This document shows, in pieces, positions 17,133-24,898 of a stretch of 64,000 nt of DNA; within the stretch, counting starts at the first letter, position 1; each line of letters opens with the position of its first letter. The position numbers and the translations under genes were made by a program. A model generated the notes under the pieces. The model made no database searches and had not been told where the DNA came from. It worked only from the letters and a program-made list of their open reading frames with translations. Source of the DNA: Flavobacterium nitrogenifigens (lineage in GTDB: Bacteria; Bacteroidota; Bacteroidia; Flavobacteriales; Flavobacteriaceae); NCBI RefSeq assembly GCF_003254565.1, contig NZ_QJRI01000179.1, forward strand, positions 186,001-250,000. The letters are read 5' to 3'.

Positions 17133-17172
17133 GTATTTTCGACTTTATGACTTTTGACTTTCGACTTTCAGA
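17133..17172. repeat. Repeat tract of GACTTTCGACTTT words upstream of the four-helix-bundle gene
   Basis: TTCGACTTTATGACTTTTGACTTTCGACTTTCAGACTGACT-like sequence fills the gap between sufC and the four-helix-bundle gene. It matches the tract on the far side of that gene. Confidence 0.65.
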
Positions 17173-17176
17173 CTGA

Positions 17177-17923
17177 CTAATTCTCTGCTTTGATCCAGTC
17201 GTATCCTTTTTCTTCTAATTCGTAAGCCAACTCTTTTCCTCCAGATTTTACGATTCTTCCGTTGTAAAGAACGTGAACGAAATCAGGAACGATATAATCT
17301 AACAAACGTTGGTAGTGCGTAATAACAATAATTGCGTTTTTGTCGCTCTTTAATTTGTTTACACCATTAGCCACGATTCTTAAAGCATCGATATCAAGAC
17401 CAGAATCTGTTTCGTCAAGGATCGCTAATTTTGGCTCTAACATTGCCATTTGGAAGATTTCGTTTCTTTTTTTCTCTCCTCCAGAAAAACCTTCATTAAG
17501 AGAACGAGAAAGAAATTTACGGTCGATTTCTAATAATTCAGATTTCTCACGAATAACTTTCAACATTTCGTTTGCCGGCATTTCTTCTTGTCCGTTTGCT
17601 TTACGAGTTTCGTTGATAGCAGTTTTCATAAAGTTAGTAACGCTAACTCCAGGAATTTCTACTGGATATTGAAAAGAAAGGAAAACACCTTTATGTGCTC
17701 TTTCCTCTGGAGCTAAATCAGCAAGATCTTCTCCGTCAAGAATTACCTCTCCGTCTGTAACTTCATAGTTTTCGTTTCCTGCAATAACAGCAGAAAGTGT
17801 ACTTTTTCCAGAACCGTTTGGTCCCATTATCGCGTGAACTTCTCCAGCTTTAACTTCTATATTAATTCCCTTAAGGATTTCTTTATCACCAATCGCGGCG
17901 TGAAGGTTTTTTATTGATAACAT
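17177..17923 (-). CDS. sufC: Fe-S cluster assembly ATPase SufC
   Basis: A 248-residue ABC-type ATPase that drives conformational change of the SufBC2D scaffold. Walker A is GPNGSGKST (about residues 34-42), the signature is FSGGEKKR, Walker B is LAILDETDSGLD, and the switch histidine is in VITHYQRLL. The length is typical and there is no membrane domain. It follows the FMN oxidoreductase gene by 11 bases. Confidence 0.96.
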   Translation of the reverse strand: MLSIKNLHAAIGDKEILKGINIEVKAGEVHAIMGPNGSGKSTLSAVIAGNENYEVTDGEVILDGEDLADLAPEERAHKGVFLSFQYPVEIPGVSVTNFMKTAINETRKANGQEEMPANEMLKVIREKSELLEIDRKFLSRSLNEGFSGGEKKRNEIFQMAMLEPKLAILDETDSGLDIDALRIVANGVNKLKSDKNAIIVITHYQRLLDYIVPDFVHVLYNGRIVKSGGKELAYELEEKGYDWIKAEN

Positions 17924-17934
17924 TGTTCTTTATT

Positions 17935-18423
17935 TTATATAAATGTCAATTCTATTTTTGTTGTTTGGTTTAGGATATTGGCATTAAAATGCGCGTGTCC
18001 TAAATATTCCATGCCTAAATAATCGGCTGATTTTTGAAACGGAATATAAAAACTTTCGTCAGTTTCATTATCGTGAGAATTTGATATCACCCCGATTTTT
18101 TTCCCTCTTAGTTTTCTTCCAGTTTCTTTTTCAATTCGGATTAAATCTGAAATCCTGTCGAAAAAGACTTTCATAATTCCGCTCATATTATACCAATAAA
18201 TGGGCGTTGCAAAAATTAAAGTATCATACTGTTCGATAATTCTTCTTATTAAAGGCAAAAAATCATCGCCTAAATTTTTGCTTTCGTAATCATAATACGA
18301 AATATTATAATCACTTAAATTAACTACATCAATGTTGTGTTCTTTCGAAAGTTGATCCACAATTTTTACTGTGTTTCCGTTTTTTCTAGAAGAACCTAAA
18401 ATGATGACTGTTTTATTCTCCAT
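17935..18423 (-). CDS. NAD(P)H-dependent FMN oxidoreductase, flavodoxin-like fold
   Basis: A 162-residue flavodoxin-fold protein: the phosphate loop for FMN is ILGSSRKNGNT (residues ~9-19), followed by FATPIYWYNMSGIMKVFFDRISDL, typical of NADPH-dependent FMN or quinone reductases such as the WrbA/MdaB/iron-sulfur flavoprotein group. It sits between sufB (7-base gap) and sufC (11-base gap), so it is surely cotranscribed. SufBC2D uses reduced flavin in Fe-S assembly in other bacteria; a reductase here could supply electrons, but that link is inference from position only. Confidence 0.85.
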   Translation of the reverse strand: MENKTVIILGSSRKNGNTVKIVDQLSKEHNIDVVNLSDYNISYYDYESKNLGDDFLPLIRRIIEQYDTLIFATPIYWYNMSGIMKVFFDRISDLIRIEKETGRKLRGKKIGVISNSHDNETDESFYIPFQKSADYLGMEYLGHAHFNANILNQTTKIELTFI

Positions 18424-18430
18424 CTTTAAA

Positions 18431-19879
18431 TTAACCTACAGATCCTTCTAAAGAAATCTCTAATAATTTTTGAGCTTCAACGGCAAATTCCATCGGAAGT
18501 TTGTTCAAGACGTCTTTACTGAAACCATTTACAATTAAGGCAATCGCTTTTTCAGTCGGAATACCTCTTTGGTTGCAATAGAAAACCTGATCTTCTCCAA
18601 TTTTACTTGTAGTTGCTTCGTGTTCGATTTTTGCAGATGGATTTTTACTTTCGATGTATGGGAAAGTATGCGCACCGCAATTGTTACCCATTAACAATGA
18701 GTCACATTGAGAAAAGTTTCTGGCATTCTCTGCTCTTGGTGAGATTTGCACTAAACCACGGTAGCTATTTTGTGATTTTCCAGCCGAAATACCTTTAGAA
18801 ATAATAGTCGATTTGGTATTTTTTCCTAAATGGATCATTTTTGTTCCAGTATCAGCTTGTTGGAAATTATTGGTTACAGCAATAGAATAAAATTCTCCTA
18901 CTGAATTATCTCCTTTTAATACACAAGAAGGATATTTCCAAGTTACAGCAGAACCTGTTTCAACTTGTGTCCAAGAAATTTTAGCGTTTGTTTCGCATAA
19001 ACCTCTTTTAGTTACGAAGTTGTAAACTCCACCTTTTCCTTCTTTATTTCCAGGGAACCAGTTTTGAACTGTAGAATATTTAATTTCAGCATCGTCCAAA
19101 GCGATTAATTCAACCACAGCAGCGTGCAATTGGTTTTCATCACGACTTGGAGCAGTACATCCTTCAAGGTAAGAAACATAACTTCCTTCATCTGCAATAA
19201 CTAGAGTTCTTTCGAATTGTCCAGTTCCTGCTTGATTGATTCTGAAATAAGTTGAAAGTTCCATTGGGCACTTAACGCCTTTTGGAATATAACAGAAACT
19301 TCCGTCAGAGAAAACCGCTGAGTTTAATGCTGCATAGAAGTTGTCTTTTTGAGGTACAACAGTTCCTAAATATTTTTTTACTAATTCAGGATGTTCTTTA
19401 ATAGCTTCAGAAATTGGACAGAAAATAATTCCTTTTTCTGCCAAAGTTTTCTTGAAAGTTGTTGCTACCGAAACAGAATCGACTACAATATCCATAGCGA
19501 CATTGTTCATCTTTTTTTGTTCATCGATAGAAATTCCAAGTTTTTTGTACATCTCTAATAATTCTGGATCAACATCGTCTAGAGTTTTATTAGGATCTAC
19601 TTGTTTTGGAGCTGAATAATATGAAATTGCCTGAAAATCTGGTTTTTCATAACGTACGTTTGCCCATTCCGGCTCGATCATTTCTTTCCATGCACGGAAA
19701 GCCTCGATGCGCCATTCGGTCATCCATTCAGGTTCTTCTTTTTTAAGAGAAATAGCTCTTACAATTTCTTCGTTTAAGCCAATAGGGAAAGTCTCAGATT
19801 CTATATTGGTATAAAATCCGTACTCATATTCTTTAGTTTCCAGTTCGATCTTTAAATCGTCTTCGGTGTATTTGCTCAT
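18431..19879 (-). CDS. sufB: Fe-S cluster assembly scaffold protein SufB
   Basis: A 482-residue SufB, the main scaffold subunit. Marks include EPEWMTEWRIEAFRAW near the N-terminus, NKEGKGGVYNFVTKRG in the core, the cysteine in SQCDSLLMGNNCGAHTFPY, and the C-terminal VFYCNQRGIPTEKAIALIVNGF. It follows the iscA/sufA-like gene with a 90-base gap that contains GACTTTCGGCTTTTGACT repeats, so a single long suf transcript starting upstream of the A-type gene is likely. Confidence 0.96.
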   Translation of the reverse strand: MSKYTEDDLKIELETKEYEYGFYTNIESETFPIGLNEEIVRAISLKKEEPEWMTEWRIEAFRAWKEMIEPEWANVRYEKPDFQAISYYSAPKQVDPNKTLDDVDPELLEMYKKLGISIDEQKKMNNVAMDIVVDSVSVATTFKKTLAEKGIIFCPISEAIKEHPELVKKYLGTVVPQKDNFYAALNSAVFSDGSFCYIPKGVKCPMELSTYFRINQAGTGQFERTLVIADEGSYVSYLEGCTAPSRDENQLHAAVVELIALDDAEIKYSTVQNWFPGNKEGKGGVYNFVTKRGLCETNAKISWTQVETGSAVTWKYPSCVLKGDNSVGEFYSIAVTNNFQQADTGTKMIHLGKNTKSTIISKGISAGKSQNSYRGLVQISPRAENARNFSQCDSLLMGNNCGAHTFPYIESKNPSAKIEHEATTSKIGEDQVFYCNQRGIPTEKAIALIVNGFSKDVLNKLPMEFAVEAQKLLEISLEGSVG

Positions 19880-19897
19880 TATATTTTTAATGTTGTC

Positions 19898-19971
19898 TTA
19901 AAGTTTTTAAAGTCCAAAGTTTAAAAGTCAGTCAAAGTCTTTGCAGACATTATGACTTTCGGCTTTTGACT
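19898..19971. repeat. Repeat tract of AAAGTC/GACTTT words between sufB and the A-type carrier gene
   Basis: AAAGTTTTTAAAGTCCAAAG, AAAAGTCAGTCAAAGTC and TATGACTTTCGGCTTTTGAC form imperfect inverted repeats of the family that also flanks the four-helix-bundle gene. Confidence 0.55.
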
Positions 19972-20299
19972 ATAAAGAGAATGATTCTCCGCAACCGCAA
20001 GTTCTGCTTGCATTTGGATTATTGAAAACGAAACCTTTTCCGTTTAATCCGCCAGAAAATTCTAAAATTGTTCCAGCTAAATAAAGGAATGATTTTTTTT
20101 CAACAGCAATTTGTATGTCGTTGTCAACGAATATTTTGTCGTCTTCTCCTTTGGTTTTGTCAAATTTTAAATCGTAAGACAAACCAGAGCATCCACCGCT
20201 TTTTACACCTACTCTTACATAGTCGTGTGCGGCGTCAAAACCATCATCAGTCATCAAATCGATGATTTTCTTTTTGGCAGTATCAGAAACTTTTATCAT
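19970..20299 (-). CDS. A-type Fe-S carrier (HesB/IscA/SufA family)
   Basis: A 109-residue A-type carrier that receives nascent clusters and delivers them to apoproteins. The three conserved cysteines are visible: one in KSGGCSGLSY (about residue 40) and two in RTCGCGESFSL at the C-terminus. I start at MIKVSDTAKKKI; the 10 preceding codons are not family-like. It is the first gene of the suf transcript, with a -7 element about 100 bases upstream. Confidence 0.93.
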   Translation of the reverse strand: MIKVSDTAKKKIIDLMTDDGFDAAHDYVRVGVKSGGCSGLSYDLKFDKTKGEDDKIFVDNDIQIAVEKKSFLYLAGTILEFSGGLNGKGFVFNNPNASRTCGCGESFSL

Positions 20300-20397
20300 T
20301 GTTCTTAGATGTTTGTTTTTAATGAACATTTTTGATCTGTAATGAATTTAGTACAGATTTAAAACGCTAATTTTCAATGTTAAATAGAAATTATCGG

Positions 20398-20405
20398 CAA
20401 AGATA
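20398..20405 (-). promoter_or_regulatory. Candidate -7 element of the suf operon
   Basis: CAAAGATA reads TATCTTTG on the minus strand, an exact TAnnTTTG match, giving a leader of about 90 bases before the A-type carrier gene. The -33 box is weak. Confidence 0.5.
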
Positions 20406-20432
20406 CGACTTAAAAACCTTTTTCCATAGCGG

Positions 20433-20457
20433 TTCACATTATTATAACAAATGTGAA
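20433..20457. promoter_or_regulatory. Inverted repeat upstream of the suf promoter, possible operator
   Basis: TTCACATT (20433-20440) and AATGTGAA (20450-20457) are perfect 8-base inverted arms separated by 9 bases. They lie 28 bases upstream of the suf -7 element as read on the minus strand. The rest of the 20300-20630 gap shows no gene. Confidence 0.4.
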
Positions 20458-20603
20458 AATAGATAATACTTATTTTGATAAAATCGACTTTGAAATAGTT
20501 CTAAAATTTCAAAAGGAACTCCTTTTTAGAATTAAGCTGCAAATATCGCTCCTAAATGTTAAAAAACAAGTATTTCTACTGATTATAACCATTTTTTATT
20601 CAA

Positions 20604-20611
20604 TAATTTTG
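20604..20611 (+). promoter_or_regulatory. Candidate -7 element of the coiled-coil protein gene
   Basis: TAATTTTG matches TAnnTTTG. It is followed by AGGAG at 20621-20625, an unusually clear Shine-Dalgarno-like word for this genome, 5 bases before the ATG at 20631. Confidence 0.5.
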
Positions 20612-20630
20612 CAGAAAATTAGGAGTAATT

Positions 20631-21551
20631 ATGAAAAAACAAAATGAAATAAAGTGGTTTAAACCCTTGTTTGCTATAATTTTTGTTTTAGGAGTAGGTG
20701 CTGTAGTCTTGGTTTTTAGCAGTGAACCTGATAAGAATAATAGTGGAGCCAAAAAGGAAAGTATTGCCAATATAATCTCATTTGAAAGTAAAGAAACAAG
20801 TGAGCAGAAGAATATTTTGGACTCTTTAAATGCATTAAAAAAGGCATATGATCAGGCTATTTTAGAAAAAACAGCTTTATCTAAAGAGTTAGAATTAGAG
20901 CGTAAAAATGTTGAGAATTTAGTAGCTATTATTAAAGCTTCTAATAATCCATCGGCGGAGCAGATTAAAGTTTATCGCAATCAGCTTTCAGATTTAAATG
21001 CATCATTAGGAAGCAGAGTTCAGGAAATTAAAAAACTGAAATCTCAGAATAAAAATTTATTGACAGAAATTGAAAGCCAGAATGTGGTCATGTACAATCA
21101 AAAGATAGAAAATGACACTTTAGTTTCTAAACAAAAAAAGTTAGAATCGACTTTAAAAGATGCTTCAAAATTGTATTTAAGCAATTTTAAAGCAATTGCA
21201 CTTCGTGAAAAAAATTCTGGAGTTGAACTGGAAACAACAAAAGCAAAGAATACCAAAAAATTAAAAATTAGCTTTACCGTTAACGGAAATGCTGTTGCAA
21301 AGACAGGAAGAAAAGTTTTTTATGTTCAAGTTTTAGATCAGAAAAACACGGTTCTGGGCGATAATAAGCTGATTGAGTTTGGTAATGATAAAGCGCTTGT
21401 TTACAGTTTTATAGTAAGCACCGATTTTCAGGGTAAATCGGTAAATGCATACGGAATTTTGAATGCTGACCAGTTTAAAAAAGGAACCTATTTTGTGAAT
21501 TACTTTGATAAGCAGGAAATAATGGGAAGCACTTCGATTACATTAGAATAA
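20631..21551 (+). CDS. Membrane-anchored coiled-coil protein
   Basis: A 306-residue protein with one N-terminal membrane helix (WFKPLFAIIFVLGVGAVVLVF). Residues ~55-200 form a heptad-rich coiled coil with much Lys, Glu and Leu (QKNILDSLNALKKAYDQAI, ELELERKNVENLVAIIK). The C-terminal beta-rich domain runs from about 208 to 306 (KKLKISFTVNGNAVAKTGRKVFYVQVLDQ, YFVNYFDKQEIMGSTSITLE). Such proteins are common in flavobacteria and are sometimes mislabelled as chromosome-partitioning ATPases because of the coiled coil; no ATPase motif is present here. Probably periplasmic. Function unknown. Confidence 0.75.
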   Translation: MKKQNEIKWFKPLFAIIFVLGVGAVVLVFSSEPDKNNSGAKKESIANIISFESKETSEQKNILDSLNALKKAYDQAILEKTALSKELELERKNVENLVAIIKASNNPSAEQIKVYRNQLSDLNASLGSRVQEIKKLKSQNKNLLTEIESQNVVMYNQKIENDTLVSKQKKLESTLKDASKLYLSNFKAIALREKNSGVELETTKAKNTKKLKISFTVNGNAVAKTGRKVFYVQVLDQKNTVLGDNKLIEFGNDKALVYSFIVSTDFQGKSVNAYGILNADQFKKGTYFVNYFDKQEIMGSTSITLE

Positions 21552-21603
21552 TCAGAAAATTTGTTTTTAGCTTTAAATTTTAGCAAAAGGAGTTTGAATT
21601 TTC

Positions 21604-21611
21604 TAGCTTTG
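21604..21611 (+). promoter_or_regulatory. Candidate -7 element of the MBL-fold hydrolase gene
   Basis: TAGCTTTG is an exact TAnnTTTG match 24 bases before the ATG at 21635. No convincing -33 element is seen. Confidence 0.4.
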
Positions 21612-21634
21612 TTCTTTTTTAGAAAATCATTCTC

Positions 21635-22492
21635 ATGAAACTTTACCCAATAGAATCCGGAAATTTTAAATTAGACGGAGGTGCAATGTTTGGCGTTGTT
21701 CCTAAAACCATTTGGAATAAAACCAATCCTGCCGATGCCAATAATCTTATCGATATTGCTGCACGCTGTTTATTGATCGAAGACGGTAATCGTCTTATTT
21801 TGATTGACACCGGAATGGGTGACAAACAATCTGAAAAGTTTTTCGGATATTACTCGCTTTGGGGATCACATTCTTTAGATAAGTCTTTGGCAAAATATGG
21901 TTTTAATAGAGATGATATTACAGATGTTTTTATGACACATCTCCATTTTGACCATTGCGGAGGAAGTGTGCAATGGAATGCTGATAAAACAGGTTACGAG
22001 CCAGCTTTTAAAAACGCAAAATTTTGGACAAACGAAAACCATTGGGAATGGGCAACAAAACCCAATGCTCGAGAAAAAGCTTCTTTCTTGTCTGAAAATA
22101 TAATCCCAATGCAGGAAAGCGGACAGCTGAATTTTATTGAAAGACCTGAATCTGATTTTGGTTTTTCGGCAGCACTTGGTTTTGATATTTATTATGTTGA
22201 CGGGCATACTGAAAAACAAATGATTCCTTACATCAAATATCAAGATAAAACGATTGTTTTTTGCGCCGATTTATTAGCAACAGCAGGACATATTCCGCTT
22301 CCGTATGTAATGGGTTATGACACAAGACCTTTGCTAACAATGCCAGAGAAATCTAAATTTTTGAATTTGGCAGCAGATAATAATCATTATTTGTTTTTAG
22401 AACACGATGCGCACAATCAAATTATTACTGTTGAACATACCGAAAAAGGTGTTCGATTGAAAGATGTTTTTACTTGCGAAGAGATTCTTTAA
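21635..22492 (+). CDS. MBL-fold metallo-hydrolase
   Basis: A 285-residue metallo-beta-lactamase-fold enzyme without signal peptide. Metal ligands are seen in THLHFDHCGG (HxHxDH, about residues 101-107), in the histidine of VDGHTEKQ, in the aspartate of VFCADLLATAGHIP and in the C-terminal LEHDAHN. The overall layout (LIDTGMGDK before the HxHxDH motif) resembles lactonase or glyoxalase II-like members, including some N-acyl-homoserine-lactone lactonases, but the substrate is not determined. It is transcribed alone and ends at a bidirectional terminator. Confidence 0.85.
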   Translation: MKLYPIESGNFKLDGGAMFGVVPKTIWNKTNPADANNLIDIAARCLLIEDGNRLILIDTGMGDKQSEKFFGYYSLWGSHSLDKSLAKYGFNRDDITDVFMTHLHFDHCGGSVQWNADKTGYEPAFKNAKFWTNENHWEWATKPNAREKASFLSENIIPMQESGQLNFIERPESDFGFSAALGFDIYYVDGHTEKQMIPYIKYQDKTIVFCADLLATAGHIPLPYVMGYDTRPLLTMPEKSKFLNLAADNNHYLFLEHDAHNQIITVEHTEKGVRLKDVFTCEEIL

Positions 22493-22496
22493 ACAG

Positions 22497-22543
22497 AATT
22501 AAATAATCCCATTTCAAAATATTGAAGATGGGATTATTTAATT
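22497..22543. terminator. Bidirectional terminator
   Basis: AATTAAATAATCCCAT (22497-22512) pairs with ATGGGATTATTTAATT (22528-22543). It lies between convergent genes, so it can end both the hydrolase gene and the leucine-rich-repeat gene. Confidence 0.75.
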
Positions 22544-22560
22544 GAACTAAATTGTATGGT

Positions 22561-24738
22561 TTATTCTAGGATTATTTTTTTCGCAGAAGCGGCATCGCCA
22601 TTTATTAAATACACATAATAAACTCCTCTTACCAAACCTGATAAATCAATTGTATTATCTGTGCTCGCATTATTGAGAGTAAAAGATTTTACTAGTTGAC
22701 CTAAAGAATTGTAAACTGTTGCTTTGTCTAATGCAATATTATTGATGTTTATTTCTCCTTTAGTTGGATTTGGGTACATTATAGCGTGTACGAAAATAGA
22801 ATCGTCAAGACCCAATGTGGCACAATCTGTAGCATATTTTGCTTCAGTGTTTTTTATTGTTGCCCAGTTTAGATTAGAATAAGTAGGGTTATCGACTTTA
22901 ATACAAGTTAAATTAGGATTGTTTTTAAAATCGGAGTATTTTGTATTTAAAATAGTATTATTTCCATTTTTAAGATTTAACGAAATTAATTGGTTAGAGG
23001 AACAAGAAAAATTGGTTAATTTGGAATTGTTAGAAACATCAAGAATTTTTAACAAGTTTGAAGAACAATTTAAATTAGTTAAGGCTATAAAATCTTGAAT
23101 TCCTGTTAAATCGGCAATAAAGCTTGAAGATACATCTAGTGATGTAATTCCTGAAATACTAGAGGTCGCTACTATTCCATTTTTTCCATCAGTATCAATT
23201 TTTAGCGCAATCAATTTATCTTCAAAATTGCTGTCAGGTATCATGGTGTAAGTTGGACAGTTTGAAGAATATTTTGCAATAGGATCACTATAAAGTTTAA
23301 ATTCATAGCCTTTTGAGCGCTCATCTAATTGAATACAAGTTAGATTTGGATTATCTCTCATGTAGGCATAAGAAAGCCCCAACCATGCACCGTTATTACC
23401 ATTTTTTAGGTTAAGACTTAGAAGTTTATTAAGACCACAAGATAGTTGTCTTAAATCATAATTTTTTGAAATATCTAAAATTACTATTTTATTAGAACCG
23501 CAATCTAAATAATGTAGTTCAAGATTTTTAGAAACATCTAAAGCGGTTAATCGATTGCTGTGACAATCAAATTCATTCAAGAGAGTATTTTTTGTAATAT
23601 CCAATGTAGCTATATAATTATAACTACAGTTTAAATAGCTTAAAAGAATATTTTTACTAACATTTAAATTTGTTATCTGATTATGAGAGCAATTAAGAGA
23701 TGTCAGTGCTTTAAAATCTTCTATTCCGGTTAAATCTTGAATGTGTAGTTCACTGACATTGATTCTCTCAACTTTTACGATTTTTTCTGTTAAGACTGCT
23801 CCATTTACTTCATCGTCAAGACCAAGTGAAACTAATTTTTGTTCAAAATTCCGGTCAGGAATCAAGGTATATTTTACTCCACAAAAAGGAACATAATTTG
23901 CCGTATCATCTTTTTTAGTTGGCCAGTTTGCATTAGAATAATAGAGGTTATCAACTACTATACAATCTAAATCGGGATTTATTGTAAAATCGATATAGGT
24001 TAACAAAGTATTTTTTAGGTTATGTAAATTCAAATAAGTTAGACTATTGTTGTTACAGCTGAACTCTGTCAGCTTTGGATTTTTGGAAACATCTAAAATA
24101 GTTATTTTATTATATGCACATGAAAGAATTGCTAGATTCGGACTGTTTAGATCTAAAGATGTTAATTGATTTCTTTCACATTCTAATTGAGTTAGATTAA
24201 CATTTTTTGAAACATTTAATAGCGTTAATTTATTGTAAGCACAATTCACTTTCGTTAAAGCAATATTTTTAGAAAGATCTAAGCTCGTAATTTCATTTTG
24301 CTTGCAATATAAAGTGATAAGTGATGTACTTCTAGAAACATCTAGACTTTTTATTTGGTTTTCTTCACAAGAGATAGAAGTTAAGGCAACATTTTTGTCA
24401 AGGTTTAGACCTATTAATTTGTTTTTATCACAGTTTAAAGTCTTTAAAACGGTGTTTTTAGAAAGATCTAAATCAACTAAATTATTTGAATAACATTTTA
24501 AATCGACTAATCTCACAAAGTCTTGAATGCCTGTAAGGTTGTTTATAGAACTTGAAGAAACATCTAATGTTGTTAAGTTAGCAATTCTAGAAGTAAGTAC
24601 TTTTCCGTCGGGAGTCCCAGAGTCGATTCCGAGTTTGATTAGTTTGTTTTCAAAATTCAAATCAGGAATTAAAGTAGATTGGGCATAAAAAGAAAAGCTG
24701 GTTAATAAAAGTAAAAATAAATGTAATTTTGTTTTCAT
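22561..24738 (-). CDS. Leucine-rich-repeat protein with T9SS C-terminal domain (725 aa)
   Basis: The start is placed at MKTKLHLFLLLLTSFSFYAQ, a signal peptide; 4 codons upstream are ignored. The body is built of three modules, each opening with a header like TLIPDLNFENKLIKLGID and TSLDVSSSSI..DLTGIQDF, followed by 21-residue leucine-rich repeats (LTTLDVSKN..L..LNCSxN), and closed by a cap of the form LKNGNN....NPNLTCIKVDN..YSN.NW. The last ~75 residues are a type A T9SS sorting domain (MYPNPTKGEI, LGQLVKSF, LVRGVYYVYLI). It is therefore exported through the outer membrane and attached to or released from the surface. Binding partner unknown. Confidence 0.85.
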   Translation of the reverse strand: MKTKLHLFLLLLTSFSFYAQSTLIPDLNFENKLIKLGIDSGTPDGKVLTSRIANLTTLDVSSSSINNLTGIQDFVRLVDLKCYSNNLVDLDLSKNTVLKTLNCDKNKLIGLNLDKNVALTSISCEENQIKSLDVSRSTSLITLYCKQNEITSLDLSKNIALTKVNCAYNKLTLLNVSKNVNLTQLECERNQLTSLDLNSPNLAILSCAYNKITILDVSKNPKLTEFSCNNNSLTYLNLHNLKNTLLTYIDFTINPDLDCIVVDNLYYSNANWPTKKDDTANYVPFCGVKYTLIPDRNFEQKLVSLGLDDEVNGAVLTEKIVKVERINVSELHIQDLTGIEDFKALTSLNCSHNQITNLNVSKNILLSYLNCSYNYIATLDITKNTLLNEFDCHSNRLTALDVSKNLELHYLDCGSNKIVILDISKNYDLRQLSCGLNKLLSLNLKNGNNGAWLGLSYAYMRDNPNLTCIQLDERSKGYEFKLYSDPIAKYSSNCPTYTMIPDSNFEDKLIALKIDTDGKNGIVATSSISGITSLDVSSSFIADLTGIQDFIALTNLNCSSNLLKILDVSNNSKLTNFSCSSNQLISLNLKNGNNTILNTKYSDFKNNPNLTCIKVDNPTYSNLNWATIKNTEAKYATDCATLGLDDSIFVHAIMYPNPTKGEININNIALDKATVYNSLGQLVKSFTLNNASTDNTIDLSGLVRGVYYVYLINGDAASAKKIILE

Positions 24739-24762
24739 AAGAAAAGACATATGTTTTAAAAT

Positions 24763-24772
24763 GCAAGTATAA
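24763..24772 (-). promoter_or_regulatory. Shared promoter-like word of LRR paralogs (copy 1)
   Basis: GCAAGTATAA (minus strand TTATACTTGC) lies 25 bases before the start codon. The same word at the same distance precedes the 2014-residue paralog, and a variant precedes the third. It resembles the -7 consensus TAnnTTTG with one mismatch. Confidence 0.45.
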
Positions 24773-24843
24773 TTTATTTAAACATATTTTACCTACAAAA
24801 AATGAATTATTTTTCAATAGACAACTAAAAATTATTAATTAAA

Positions 24844-24879
24844 AAAATCCCGTTTTCACAACTTTGAAAACGGGATTTT
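24844..24879 (-). terminator. Terminator of the 935-aa LRR gene
   Basis: AATCCCGTTTTCA and TGAAAACGGGATT form a 13-bp stem. On the minus strand it is followed by a run of T (plus-strand A run at 24841-24847). Confidence 0.75.
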
Positions 24880-24898
24880 ATAATTTAACTAATTGACA

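Noticed and set aside
20453..20647. Small plus-strand frame upstream of the coiled-coil gene
   Set aside because: AT-rich, no family resemblance, overlaps the inverted repeat and promoter region and the start of the real gene.
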